Below are positions 35,712-47,893 of a stretch of DNA of 64,000 bases, piece by piece. The stretch is from NCBI RefSeq assembly GCF_022682495.2, contig NC_071389.1, forward strand, positions 184,621,556 to 184,685,555, given 5' to 3'. Both the position numbers and the translations under genes were made by a program. Position 1 is the first letter of the stretch; each line of letters opens with the position of its first letter. A model generated the notes under the pieces. That model saw nothing but the letters and a program-made list of their open reading frames with translations, did no database searches and had not been told where the DNA came from. Origin of the DNA: Desmodus rotundus (lineage: Eukaryota; Chordata; Mammalia; Chiroptera; Phyllostomidae).

Positions 35712-38700
35712 GCAGACCAAGACAAAGAAATCTCCAAAAAATAATAGCAGCAGACCTTTTAGCAACAAACTACAGAAATGATCCTTGAAAGTATAGTCTT
35801 AGCAACAGAACTTTTAAATGACAGTACCAACTTAGTCATGCTCCGACAAGAAAAAAATCTACTTAGCACCCTGTATGAAAGGTGAAGTATCAGGTTTGTA
35901 TGAGGTTTGCAAGCTTGTTGACCAAATTCATGGGCTCAAAACAAAAAAAGTGAGAACAATGCTTCCCCAAAACTAGATGCTGAACGATCACATGGAAAAG
36001 TAATATTCTTTACTTGCAAATGCAATTCAATAAGATAACAGGGCTCCAACGAAAACAAGCTATAAGCAGTGTTTTAGCATTTGGTAGAAAACAAGGTTTA
36101 ATATGCGATCGTCACTAAACTCATTACCTACAGGTAATGTCATTTGCACAGTGAGAAATTATTCATTTTTACTTCAAGATAATTGTAATACTAAGCTAGA
36201 CAGAAAAACACATGATGAAAAATTGGTAATTTATTCTTATGTTGCCCTACAATGATGAAAATCTGGGGCATGTCATTAATTAATTAGTACAATGTTATTC
36301 ACGTAGCGGGCACTTGATATCCATGACATGCATAATTAATGATGAAAATGCCACAGTGTTAATATCATACTTACTGATTACACCAATTTTTTTCCACCCA
36401 TGCTTAAATTAAATCTTCCTGAAATTTCTGGTTTAATTTTTATGGAATTCAAGTAATTTGTGAAGAAATAAAAGAGATGAAGAATTTAAATGCCAAAGTT
36501 TACTCTCAATGTATGAAAGAATAATTGCTTGCCAATTGGAAGTATTTTAATCTCAACTTTTTAAGAAATTTACTAACTCTGTTTCAGGCCAAATGCCTCA
36601 AATGTTGAGAGCCCATATTTCAATTCCTTGAGATAAAAGTGGCTTTCCTTTCCCCAGCATTTCTTGTTTCCATTTAGTAGGTTTAATCTCTTCCCTCATC
36701 AAGGTTCATAAAAAATGAGATTTATTTCTCACGAACATGGACAGAATGTGTTGAAGGCTCCCTGAGGAAAAGCCAGGAGCAGACATAAAACTCAGCGCAG
36801 AATCCTCCACTCCTTGACTGCGGTGTCTCTCAGAGAAATGTCGCATATGAGAAATGCTAATTAAGGAGCCTGGGAGAAAAGAGATGCTACCTTTCCACAC
36901 CCAACATTTAAAAAACAAGTGTTATTCACATCGTGGTTTCATGAAGCACGTGAATTTTATCTAAGTATGGCTTATTTTTGTTTCCTAAAAAAAGACAGCA
37001 TTAGGGCAAACCAAAATCTGAGTAATTTGAATAGCGAATCTAAGAGAAAAAATTTCACCTAGGTAGGAATTTAATAAAACGCAACTTCTCAAACATTTTC
37101 CCCTGTTTTATAATCATTTGCACGGCTATCTGCAAAATCTCTAGTCATGATGCTAAAAAAGATGATTTTAACTTTAAAATAGTAACACTGAACTCATTTA
37201 TGAGGATTTTTACAGGGAGAAAGGTTTTATAAACCATTCATCTCAATATAAAAGGGCATAAATTCAAGAGTGTTTAAACTTAGAATTTAAATTTATTCCT
37301 TGTGGCCTGGTGCCTAACATCTTGTCTATATGCAAAGTCAAATAGATGTATATCTCCAGTTAATTTGAATTGACCACAAGCAATGTATTAGGAAGCTGGG
37401 GGATCTGCATTGATTATTAAAACAATAGAACAAATGGGCTTTGTCTGATTAGTGCAGTTTACTTGATGATTAAATCATCAAGTGTGCAGAAAATTTACTA
37501 AGTTTCCAAATGAGACAAACAGACACTCCCATGGCATACTTACTATTTAGAGCCCTATCTCAATTAAATTAAAAAAATCAATTTCCTAAAGCTCAGCACT
37601 AAGCATGTTTTGTTGCTTGTGTCTTTGCTGAATTACCTCTCAGGAAGTGGAAGGGCCTCTCGTTGCCATATTTTATGCCCTATTGTCCTGTTCCCCATAG
37701 TCGGGGGACTTTTGGGAAGATGGATAATTTGGGTATGAAATATCAGGAATTATAAGTGCCTGGTCTTCCTTTAGCAAATACTCCTTTTCTAAGTGTTCAG
37801 TTGCTCTTTGATTAAAATTTAGGCAAAATGCTTCCTTTGGAGGCTATTTGCCACATAATGTAGGTGATGGGGACCATGGAAACAACATTAAAGGAGGAAA
37901 ACAGAAAGATTCTCTCCTATTCCTGCCGACACTTCCATCTTCCCAGCGCTCTGGCCCACCACGACCCACCCTGACACCGGACAAGGGTACAGCGCTCTAA
38001 CTGAGCGGGGGGTTCTACTGCTTGCTCCTGGAAGTGCACATCGCTCCAGGAACACAGCGGACTAAGGAACCACAGCACATTTTATAAAGATCGGTCACTG
38101 TGTCCTTAACAGTTGTTACAGTTCTAAGTTCTAGGTCCCCACTGGAAGCTCCTGTTTGGAGAGTGACCCCATGGTGGGGGCCCCCACAAGGCCCCTGTGG
38201 GACACAGTTACTCATCGGCAAATACGCATCGGGAATGGACTGCGTCAGCCACGCTAGGTGGCTTAGGGGCGAGGAAATGAACGGGACATGATTATTGCTT
38301 TGAAGATGAGGAATTACTGGGCAGAGTGACAGCTGCTCCAAGGGAGTGCATCCAATGTGACGAAAGGGCAGGGTAAAGAGTGGTGACCTTGGCCTGGGGG
38401 AGCTGCACTTGGCTTCGTGGGTAGGAGACAGGCTTGCAGGGATGAGTAGGAGTTTCCAGGTACAGAACTAAGTGCAGGGAATTCCAGGCATAGGAGGTGC
38501 CATGTTCAAAAGCACAGAGGTGTGCAAGAACCATAAGAACATGACATGTCTGTTTATGATCTTAAAATTTTATTTATGTCCCTGTTTAGTTTTGGCAAGT
38601 GAGAACTGTCTGCGTGAGTGGCAGGAGGGGAAGCTTCGAGGGTGGGCTATGGCCAGATTTAAGGGCACTAAACAAATTTATCTTCCAACTTCATTAAACC

Positions 38701-38930
38701 AGACAGCACATGTAAAATGCTTCCAACAATACTTGCCATATATTCCACGTGGCTTGTTTTTATTATTCTGAGATCTTTGGGAAACCTCCCAAGTTTTAAG
38801 GAAGGGAAATGATAAGATCAGATTTGATAACATCAGAGATCTGGATTGCTTATAAAAATAATTTTGATGTCATCATTGATAATGAATTGGAGTAAGGAGA
38901 TCTTGTCCACAGATTAGGAAATTAAAATAA
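35712..38930. other. Long repeat-poor intronic tract
   Basis: About 3.2 kb with almost no recognised mobile element. 35.7-37.7 kb is AT-rich with many TAAT cores, for example around 36277-36292 and 36340. The stretch at 38.4-38.9 kb may hold an unclassified old repeat. No credible exon. Confidence 0.4.
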
Positions 38931-38954
38931 TTCAAGTGAATAAGGATGATGGCC

Positions 38955-39050
38955 AAGAATTAAGTCTTGTTCACCACTGTATTCCCAGAGTCCCGTGTAG
39001 TGGCTGCACATAGTAGGTACTCAATAAAAAGTCATTGAATGAATAAGTGA
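38955..39050 (+). repeat. L2 LINE 3' tail
   Basis: 'tgttcaccactgtattccca' followed by 'catagtaggtactcaataaa' and 'cattgaatgaataagtgaat' is the characteristic L2 3' end. Confidence 0.75.
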
Positions 39051-39334
39051 ATGGCAACGAGGGGAAGGAGCAGATCTGAGGAGGATCGGGGTGGCAGAGA
39101 GGGCAGGAATGGTACGTACTGAACATGGCTGGTAAAGGGGAGGGAGGATTTTTAAGGACGTCCCCAGGAAATAGGACTTGGGAGAATGGTGTTGCAGAAA
39201 GGAGGGCAACAGGTTTGGGGTGTGGGGGGGTAAACAAGGCTCTGTGACCCTACTTTCCATGCAGCTGCTGGGTTCATTCTCTCCTGAGTGTTGAGAAAAA
39301 GTGGCAAAGGGCGGGCAAAGGACCCTCCCACAGG

Positions 39335-39480
39335 CACTGAACTGTTCCTTCATTTAATCCCCATGAATTGTCTCTGAGTTTGGTATTTTTACTCATTTAT
39401 AGGGGGGAAACCGAGGCTTAAGGTGACATATTGATTAGGGGGCAGAGCCTGTGAGGTTTTCACACCACCATCCTGCCTCC
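39335..39480 (-). repeat. MIR SINE fragment
   Basis: 'tcatttaatccccatgaatt' and 'ggggggaaaccgaggcttaa' match minus-strand MIR. Confidence 0.6.
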
Positions 39481-39973
39481 CCTGTCAACGTGAACATTTG
39501 GAATAAGGTATGTTCCACATTCAGGAAGCTCGTGCCTGCAGAGGGGAGGGACTTTGCAAAGAAACAAAAGCATAACTTTTGTTAACCTTTTGCTTCATTA
39601 ATACTCCAAACATGTCTTCCCTATTCACAGAGTTGTTATAAGGAACCAAAAATGGATGCGAACATCTTTTGAAAATTATAAAGCATTCTATAAAAATAAG
39701 GTGATCTAAGAAATGAGAAAATATGTTCAGATTCTTGTTAAGGAATTCTAGAAAAGTGCAGAAGACGATGGAAGCTGAATGCTGAATTAGGGTTGTTTGG
39801 CAAAGGCATCTTTTTCAACCATGATTCAGAGAACTGGTTGAGTTGTGAAGGGTCAATTTTGCTAAAATATGAAAATCTGGAATGGAGGGGTGGGAAAAGA
39901 TGAATTTTGCCTTCTACAGTAAGATTTGACAATTCTACTGTTTTCAATCTGTTTTTAAGAAGGCTTGATTCTG

Positions 39974-40192
39974 CAAACTGACAGTAACCAGAGGGGAGGT
40001 GGGAGGGGATAACGGGAGGGAAAGGGGGAAGGGTTATTAAGAAACATCTATAAAGGACACATGGACAAAGCCAAAGGGGATTAGGATCGAAGGTGGGTGG
40101 TGGGGATGGCTGGGGTGGGGGTGGGGGCCTTGGGAGGAAAATGGAGACAACTGTATTTGAACAACAATTAAAGAAGAGAGAGAAATTAAAAA
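39974..40192 (+). mobile_element. L1/HAL1-type 3' UTR fragment, 5'-truncated
   Basis: Purine- and G-rich sequence ends in 'aaaatggagacaactgtatt', 'tgaacaacaattaaag' and an A-rich tail. It resembles the sense 3' end of the HAL1 at 53.4 kb ('gggacaactgtaatagc'). It is flanked by 17-bp direct repeats (39957-39973 and 40193-40209) that differ at one base, showing target-primed insertion. A 162-codon minus-strand open frame crosses it and is not real. Confidence 0.85.
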
Positions 40193-40539
40193 AAGAAGGC
40201 TTGGTTCTGAATAAACCTAAACTCATACCACTTGTGTCTGTAAAATTCCCTCAGGGACTGGGTGGGGACCGTGGCTGGTGGGGAGCAAGTGGCCACTGGG
40301 TGGGATGTGCCTTCCTCTTGGGCTGGGTGACTGACATCTCTGCACACCATGGAGGGACTGTGGAGAGCATGGGGATAGGTTGGTGGTCCCATCACAGTGT
40401 TGGCAGACTGAGCAGAGGCTGCACCCACATCTCGTGGCAGCCACGGCGCCTAGCATTAAATGACATCACTGTATGTCATTAAAATGTACGTTGTGTTGCA
40501 TACACTCTTCCCTTTACTCTCCAAAGGGCTGGTCTCGGC

Positions 40540-40800
40540 GTAGAGAGGCCTTTCACAGCCACCCTCTCTAAGCAGGTCCTTCTGCGACTCTCACTTACTG
40601 CATTCTGTTCATTTCTCACATGGTTCTTAGAATTTATAATCACACATCTGCTTGTTTGCTTATCTAATGCCTCCCTCTCAAACTAGAATGTAGGCCCCAC
40701 GGGGCAGGGAGCACGTCCACTTGGTTCAGCCCAGCACCCAGCACGGGCCTGGCATGTTGTAGGATATTAGAAACTACGTGTTGTTTTAATGAACAATGTT
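40540..40800 (+). repeat. L2 LINE, 3' end
   Basis: 'aaactagaatgtaggcccca', 'cggggcagggagcacgtcca', 'cagcacccagcacgggcctg' and a terminal 'tgttttaatgaacaatg' follow the L2 tail. Confidence 0.7.
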
Positions 40801-41258
40801 GCAAACCCTGAGTGGTGAGGTAAGTGACAGCAGAGCGGAGGGCCACTCTGCTCCTGGGGGATCTTGCTCCATAGTCAGCCTTGGTTATGCTCTGGGCCCA
40901 GGAGTGGAACAGTGGATTGGCTCACGTGTGGACTGAGGCCACCTCTCTGGTCTCATCAGCAAGACACGGCAGCCAGATGAAGGGACTGGTCCACACACAA
41001 GCCCCCAGGGGGAAGCACATAGACATCACTATCCCCCAACCTCGCAGGAGTTTCCTTCCTCTCCTAGTTAAATATGCACGGTATATAAAAATAAGGGTGC
41101 AGACAGAAGGGCTCACAGTTGCTCAGAGCAGACCAGGGAGTGTCGGAACCGCGCAGTGGGCGGCGAGGGCACCAGGGGAGTCAGGAATGCGCCAGGGGTG
41201 GGGAAGAAAGTACTCCGGGAAACCGTACTGAGGGAAACAACGGACACATCTTAGGGCA

Positions 41259-41259
<1 letters not shown>

Positions 41260-41293
<34 letters not shown>
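41260..41293. repeat. 34-base G homopolymer
   Basis: An uninterrupted run of G on the plus strand (C on the ANKS1B sense strand), in a locally GC-rich stretch (41.1-41.3 kb). It could fold into G-quadruplexes and is slippage-prone; the exact length may be unreliable. Confidence 0.9.
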
Positions 41294-41464
41294 CTCTGGA
41301 ACTGCATTTGTTCCCCGGCATCTCCATCCCTGAAGTAAACTGTTAAGACTTAAAATGAGTGGATGATGTGTAGTGACTTGGCTGGGAAACCACATGAGGA
41401 CTGGTTTACAGGCGAGGCTTTATGCGTAATTTGCCACGTCAGATCCTTCCAGCCTGTACTGAAA

Positions 41465-41560
41465 GTGATAGTATCCTCTGCTCTACAGATGAGGAGCCAG
41501 GTTCAGGGAGGCTATACAAGCAGCTGAGTCTGTTAGATTTCCACACTTGCACTTTTCTTT
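41465..41560 (-). repeat. MIR SINE fragment
   Basis: 'tctacagatgaggagccagg' and 'ttcagggaggctatacaagc' match minus-strand MIR; short. Confidence 0.55.
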
Positions 41561-41629
41561 ACCATGGAGCTGAAGCCGGGTGACTGTTTAGGACATGGTT
41601 CTAAGTTCCTTATCGCAATGTCATTTCTT

Positions 41630-41855
41630 TTTCAAAAAAATTTTTTTAAAACAGATTTTGTTTACTTATTTTTAGAGAGAGGGGGAGGGAGGGAGAAAGA
41701 GAGGGAGAGAAACATCGGTGTGTGATTGCCTCTCGTGCGCCCCCAACTGAGGGCCTGGCCCACAACTCAGGCATGTGCCCTGACTGGGAATTGAATCAGC
41801 GACCCTTTGGTTCGCAGGCTGGCACTCAATCCACTGAGCCACACCAGCCAGGCCT
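41630..41855 (-). mobile_element. VES SINE, minus orientation, well preserved
   Basis: T-rich tail, 'gagagggagagaaacatcgg', 'gtgccctgactgggaattga', 'accctttggttcgcaggctg' and head 'ctgagccacaccagccaggc'. It is flanked by a perfect 15-bp duplication GCAATGTCATTTCTT (41615-41629 and 41856-41870). The intact duplication marks one of the younger insertions. Confidence 0.96.
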
Positions 41856-41879
41856 GCAATGTCATTTCTTACACATCTT

Positions 41880-43170
41880 TTCGATACCAGGGATATATTT
41901 CTGACAGCATTGTAAAAATGGTGGCTTTCCAGTGACACGATGCATTTTCCATTTGGAAACACAGGGCAACAACGACTTTATTTCCTCGGTGTTAAAAGGG
42001 CAGCCATTGAGAATGTCACCCATTTCCCACTGAATGATTTTAATTTTTTGAAACGGTTCTTTTCTAAGAAACTATATCTTTAAAAACTCTCTCCTTGCAA
42101 AATACTTATTTTTGGGTCAATATCTTCTCTTGACAATTCTTAAGAAAGGTACATGAATTCCACATCTAAGCTATCGTTGTCAGGAGAGCTGAACTATGCA
42201 GTAGCCGTATTTATGGCACCCAGACCTGTTCTTCTGATGTTGCATTTTGCTGATCTGCTCATCCTGAAAGGCTCTGGTGCCTTAAATAGCCCCACACGTC
42301 ATTTATTGCTGCTTAATGTGCTTATTCATGAAGTTTTGAAAAGAGAAGCACATTCTGGAACATATTTAATTTTCTAGTGTTGAAAATGACCACTTCTGGT
42401 CTTCACCCAAACTACCTGGTGTACGTGGCATATAGTAGGTGATAATAATACAGTATAATTAAATGAAGAACATAAAGGGAGGTTAAAAGATTCTTTAAAA
42501 AATAACTGTATCCAATTAAAATAATATGTAATTTCTTGGATTGCATTCACTTAAAAGCTGCATATACAATTGGTGTGAAAAGTTTGGGAAAGAAGGATGA
42601 AGAATTCAAAGCTGGCTCTTGGCCAGTGACTTATAAAAGACAAGGTAGGTCTTCAAATATTTCTGAACTGCAAATGCCTTTGCTGCCCTGCCCATCCCCT
42701 CTATACACCTGGCATTGTCATATGATCTCGGCATCCCTTCCAAATTAGCCTGTCATCTGGGGTCCTTAAGTATGGGGAGTGTCAACTTTGCTCCCTCAAA
42801 GGCGCACCATGTTTCTGAAAAGCACAGGTAGGCAGACCTATACTCCAAAGTCCAGGGTGGGGGTTTGCTCTGGGACTCTGGCATTCTGACTTTCGGAAGG
42901 GTGTGCTCTTCTCTGGGCCTTGATTTTCTTACCTGAATCATGGAGAGTCCTCTGTTCTGGATAAAAGTTGCAAATGCAAATAATTCCTCAGTAAATGTTT
43001 TGTGGAGTGCAGGTATCAGCAGTTGAGAACACATCTGAGCCTGATACATCGCAGTTTAGTAAATAATTTATATTTTTGTGGCGTACAAAGTATAGCTATA
43101 AATAATCTACCACAGTCATACATACCAGCTATACAATCATTAATGTTAATCAATTCTCCCTATTTCTGAA
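41880..43170. other. Intronic DNA without recognised feature
   Basis: Unique-looking sequence; only chance open frames below 100 codons. Confidence 0.4.
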
Positions 43171-43179
43171 GCCCCATGC

Positions 43180-43430
43180 GTAACAGAAAGTGCACTGGCT
43201 TTGATGTGAAGCAGACCGAATTTGATTCCTGGCTCTGATATTTAGAGGCTGGATCTCAGGGAAGGTCTTCACCTTGCCTAGCTTCAGTTTCTGCATTTGC
43301 AAAACAGGTCTACCGATAGGATTTGATGTGTGCAAAGTGACGTGTTAATTAAATGAGATGATTGTGTGTGTGTGCACACATGTGCACGCGTTTGGTACAG
43401 GATTAATAAATGCTGCCTTTCCCTTAGGCC
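43180..43430 (+). repeat. MIR SINE with an internal GT/GC-rich alternating tract
   Basis: 'agaaagtgcactggctttga', 'tttgattcctggctctgata', 'cagtttctgcatttgcaaaa', 'taattaaatgagatgattgt' follow MIR order. An alternating purine-pyrimidine run (about 43362-43391, TGTGTG then GCACACATGTGCACGCG) is inserted near the 3' end. Confidence 0.72.
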
Positions 43431-44334
43431 CTATATTTTAAAATATGACTGCGAGGACAGTGGTCAGTGCCATCACTGCCTCTTCCTTGTAGAGGTCAGA
43501 TAGGGTCGAGTAGGATAAGGGGGAGTGCGGCCCCAGGCAGATCCTGGATCATCTCTGTGAGCCCATGCAGACGGGTGATTGCAACTAACGAGGGACAAAA
43601 GAGGAAAAGCCAAAGCAGTTTTTAAAGCACGCTTTCTTCTCTGTCTAGAGGAATCATTAGAAAGACACATCATGAAAAGAAAGTTTCTATTTGAGAACCA
43701 GTGACACGATATAAGTGTCTACTTTTACTAAGTCCTAGCTGGTGAGAGGGATGAAAAGTTATCCCACAAACATTGACTAAAATATCAACCATGTGAGAAA
43801 GCCATACAATGAAGATACAATGATTCGTAAGATGTAACCTGTCCTGCAGTGAGATCTCAATGTAAGGGGGAGTGTGTATGTGCATGAGAAACTACTCTGC
43901 CAGGCTGTGGCTGGCTCTGTATTAAAAGACAGCGTGCCACAGGAGGGCCTGAGAGGACCAAGGACATCTTCAAGAAGATGAGGATGTTTTAAGCCAGGTC
44001 TTGGAGGAGTCTAGGGCTTTCAGAGAGAAGGCGGAATGTAAGGGCGCCTGCGTGAGTTCGGAATGGGGTGTGGTGTGAGCGATGCTTGGAGAGTCCCAGA
44101 TACTCTGATGCTGCAGCAGCACCGCGACCTCAGCAGAGGGGTGTGGGGGTGACATTGAAGGGAATCTCGAGGCAGAAGAAAAGAACTGATGGAATTTGGA
44201 GAGGGAGGGTGGGGATGGACCCAGAGCACAGATACAATGCTTAGCTTTAGAGAGATGGAGGAACACATGTTTCTCTGAGCAGCTGAATCTGGGTGTTGCT
44301 TGGGTAAGTCTAAAGATGAAGAAACTGAGTTTTC

Positions 44335-44500
44335 AAAAACTATTTCATTGAGGTGTGATTAACATATTAAAAAGCTGCTCATATTTAATGTATATAACTT
44401 GATGTGTATACAGCCACAAAACCATTATCACAATTTACGCCATAAACAAATCCATCACCACCAAAAGTTTCCTCCCACCCTCTGGCTATACGTTCTAAGA
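44335..44500 (+). repeat. Old L1M-like fragment
   Basis: 'tttcattgaggtgtgattaa', a 'cttgatgtgtatacagccac' block, 'aaaaccattatcacaattta' and 'aaatccatcaccaccaaaag' are typical of an old L1 3' region. No reading frame. Confidence 0.5.
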
Positions 44501-44558
44501 GAAGGTGTCTAGTTAGATACCCACATTCACGCTTCTGTTGTGGGGAGAGGCAACGTGA

Positions 44559-44580
44559 TTGAATGAATGAATGAATGAAA
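44559..44580. repeat. (GAAT)n microsatellite
   Basis: Short GAAT tetranucleotide run. Confidence 0.85.
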
Positions 44581-44889
44581 CTGGTTGTGGTAGAGGCTTA
44601 AGAAACATAAAAGAAGGTTTGAAGAGCTACTTATGGGAATCAGTGAGCATGAAATGAAGGAAGGCATGGCGTCTGATTGCGGGTGTTTGCAAGCAAGTTA
44701 AAGAAACATATGTAAGAACATCATAAATATTTTCAAGGCAGAGAAAAGCGAAATAAATGGTTCTTACATTAAGAGTGTTAAAGGGAAAAGTACATTTATT
44801 ATGAATTGGTTGAGAAAGAAGATTGTAGCTACATTTTGTATAATACATTATGGTGTATCCTACTTTGGGGGCATTCCCTTCTTAATGTT

Positions 44890-45076
44890 AAAAAATATAG
44901 GATAAGGGAGGAAAGAAGAGGCAGGGTCCAGCTAAAGAACATGTATACATGACCCATGGACAGGGATAACATGGTGGGGATTGACTGAGGGAGCCCAGGG
45001 TGGGCTGGCAGGGGAGAGCAATGGGAGAAAATTGGGACAACTGTAATAGAACAACAGTAAAAAAAAAAAAAAAAAG
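44890..45076 (+). mobile_element. L1/HAL1-type 3' UTR fragment with poly-A tail
   Basis: Purine-rich sequence ('atacatgacccatggacagg', 'gagggagcccagggtgggct') ending in 'aaaattgggacaactgtaat', 'agaacaacag' and an A run of about 18 (45059-45076). It is the same 3' UTR type as at 39.97 kb and in the 53.4 kb HAL1. The clean A tail suggests a fairly young 5'-truncated copy. Confidence 0.82.
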
Positions 45077-45079
45077 CTC

Positions 45080-47365
45080 ACCCATGTGACAGCAATTATG
45101 CTTTTAGTTGTATTCAGGTTCCTGACAATGTTTGTTGCCCAGGCAGATTTGGGCAGTTTTAGTAATTCAATGGCTTCTCCACCTACTCCCTGGGCCCTGA
45201 CCTTCCACTCCTGGGGTCTCCAGGTTGGTTTGGGACCTATTATACCATAGTGCTCCCCATAAGCAAATGGGGTGATTGGAAGGATTTCACTGAGACAGCA
45301 TTAGACTAACACCCTGAAAAGGAAAGCTCTTGAATCAATGAAAAAGCATCATTCAGAGCAGAAGAGGGGGGCTGGAAGAACTGGGTAGGGTTAGACCTGA
45401 CATCTTGATGCTTTGCTAGAGCCTCTGACCTTCACTCCACGGGCAGCAGGACCCATGGGACAGGGCAGCACATGTCTCTTACACTGCTGGGAATTGTGAT
45501 GTCCGACCTCTGATAGATCCAACTAAACACAACCTTAGCACTTCTCCCAATTTCCCTCGAGGAGGCGTCTTGAGAGCCATCTGGTTCCCGTGGGAAGAGA
45601 GAGGAGCATAGATTATCCAATTATATTAAGTAGACTTCCGGCTGTTCCTAGGGTTATTGTCTCTTTCAGGGAATCTCAGGCACGTGAGTAAAATGCTCAT
45701 TTTCATGGACTTTCTATTTGCTAAAGAATGTTGTGTCTAGTTTGTGGTGAAACATTTTGCCAAAGACATCCTCATTGCCGTGAACTAATTTGGTTCCTGA
45801 GGAAAACAAGGCCTGGGTTCTAGAAGCGCTTTTGGGTCTAATGCCAGGATTTCCAACGCCACAAGTAAGAACAGACAGTTATGGGAGCTCACGCTACACA
45901 AAATGACTTCAACAGAACATTCACATGTGTGAGCGAATCTGAGCCCAAGTCCTCAAAGAGAAATATTTTGAAATTTTGCCCTGGTTTCTGGCAAGAACAG
46001 CAAATCCTGGTTTTTCAGTTCTTTATACAAATAAGAAAAGACTAACAATTTAAAACCTGGGCATTAATCAAGTATGTAATAATGCCAACAAATGAAATGA
46101 GTTCTACTGTAATTCACTGTAGGGAGATTAAAGGAAACCTAAGAGCTACAAATAAGCCATTATGAACAGTTTATTATGATTGAACACACGAGCTGTGATT
46201 AATAATGAATCAGAAGGAAAGCTATGAATGACAACAGAGAAGACTCATTAGATGAAGAATTTTATCAGAAAAGTATAATTTGGATGTTGATTCAATGTTA
46301 TCACTGGTAACAATAGAGAAAATAAATGATCTTTTATGTAATGCATTTCAGTTGATCCAATTCAAATTGATAATGCATGAGACAACATTGAAATCAATAC
46401 AGCCCAGGAGATGTACAAGTATAGGCTTCTGTGATCTTGTAAACAACTGGCATCTATATATTCTATTTTTCTTAAGATCATTGAAAGCAAAATGGAAAAA
46501 GCTTCCTCATATTGCAGCTTCTCAGGAGGCAGGCTTTCCAGTCGGTCTTGCTGATTTTTGGGTCAACATGCTGACATCTTGATGTGTGACAGAAAACATT
46601 TTTCCATCCATATTTCGGGCTCATATTTTCTTTATTACACAGAATAATTTATTGCACAAACAGCAGCTAAATTGAATTGATTTTATAAGCTGCCATAAGT
46701 ACAGCTCCCAGAGACAAATGCAAATGGAATGAGCAGTTCTTACCATATGTTTCATGTAGGCCACTCATGTTTTCCCTCATTCCAGGATGATTTTAAACAC
46801 CTGTTCTGTTAATGTATGTATGCGATTTCTGCAATCTTAAAGATTTAAAAACCTACGAGTTTTCACAGTCCCGAATATCATAATACACATATCTTTCGCA
46901 CCTGGATGCCGAACACAGACAAACAAAGGAATCTGAAAGGCCCATGAATTTCTCATTGCATGCTGAAGCTGTCCTGTGTCAGCTCTTCACATAAATGCCG
47001 AAGTCGGGGCATATGAATTTTAAGAAAATAAGCCGTACTTTTATTTCAGTAAGTTTGACATTTTGTTGTCTAGTTCTCCTCCTTGGAGATACAAGCATGT
47101 CTTGTGCTTGCTGAGTGAACACTGATGTCTTAATTAAACCTTCAGAGAGAAGCACATTACAACCCTCACTTAAAATATGCACAAAAGTAGGGGTAAACAG
47201 AGCAGGATGTTGCAGGCCCAGCAAAGGAAGAGGACAGCCAACTGTCAGTGGTACATTGAAAAGACTTCCTCAGGCTGCTTTTCCCTGACAGCCCTAAAAT
47301 GAAAATTGCTCTCATTTCCCTTTCATTGACATGAGTCTATTCTTTTTCAGAGGTGAAGGGACAAC
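45080..47365. other. Long repeat-poor intronic tract
   Basis: Nearly 2.3 kb without a recognised repeat. 46.0-47.0 kb is AT-rich with several TAAT cores. No credible exon. A candidate for conserved non-coding sequence, which cannot be decided from one genome. Confidence 0.4.
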
Positions 47366-47375
47366 AGGAACAGAG

Positions 47376-47578
47376 GGGTTTTATTTTTTAAGATTTTATT
47401 TATTTATATTTTTACAGCTCAGGAAAGGGAAAGAGAGAGGGAGAGAAACATCAGTTGGTTGCCTGGTGCCCCAACCAGGGACAGAACCCACAACCCAGCC
47501 GCGTGTGCCCTGACCGGGAATTGAACCAGTGACCTTTTGCTTTGCGGGCCGATGCCCAATCAACTGAGCCACAGGGCT
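47376..47578 (-). mobile_element. VES SINE, minus orientation
   Basis: 'attttatttatttatatttt' tail, 'gagagggagagaaacatcag', 'tgccctgaccgggaattgaa', 'gaccttttgctttgcgggcc' and a head near 'actgagccacagggctgg'. Flanked by a 9-bp GGAACAGAG duplication (47367-47375 and 47579-47587). Confidence 0.93.
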
Positions 47579-47893
47579 GGAACAGAGCAGTTTTAAGTCC
47601 ATAAAAAGCGCATTGACAGATTTGTGGCAACCTCAGACCCCCTTCACAGTTCATCTATTCCTAACCCCCTCTCCTTCTCCATGGTTAGGTTAAATGGGAA
47701 GGACTGTAAATTTTCATACTAGATACTCTTATGGTAAAATTTAGACTGCTTCTCCTTCAGAGGTTATGCTACTGTTTCATCATTTCCAGCTCTGAATGGA
47801 GGTGTTGTTCATATAGATCGATCAGGCTTTCATCTGGGAAGACTTTCTTGTAGCCCAGTTTCTGATAGAGAGAAAACCGATTTAGTGTCTCTC

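Noticed and set aside
39738..40226. 162-codon minus-strand frame rich in proline
   Set aside because: It is the antisense of an L1/HAL1 3' UTR fragment; the proline run comes from its G-rich tract.
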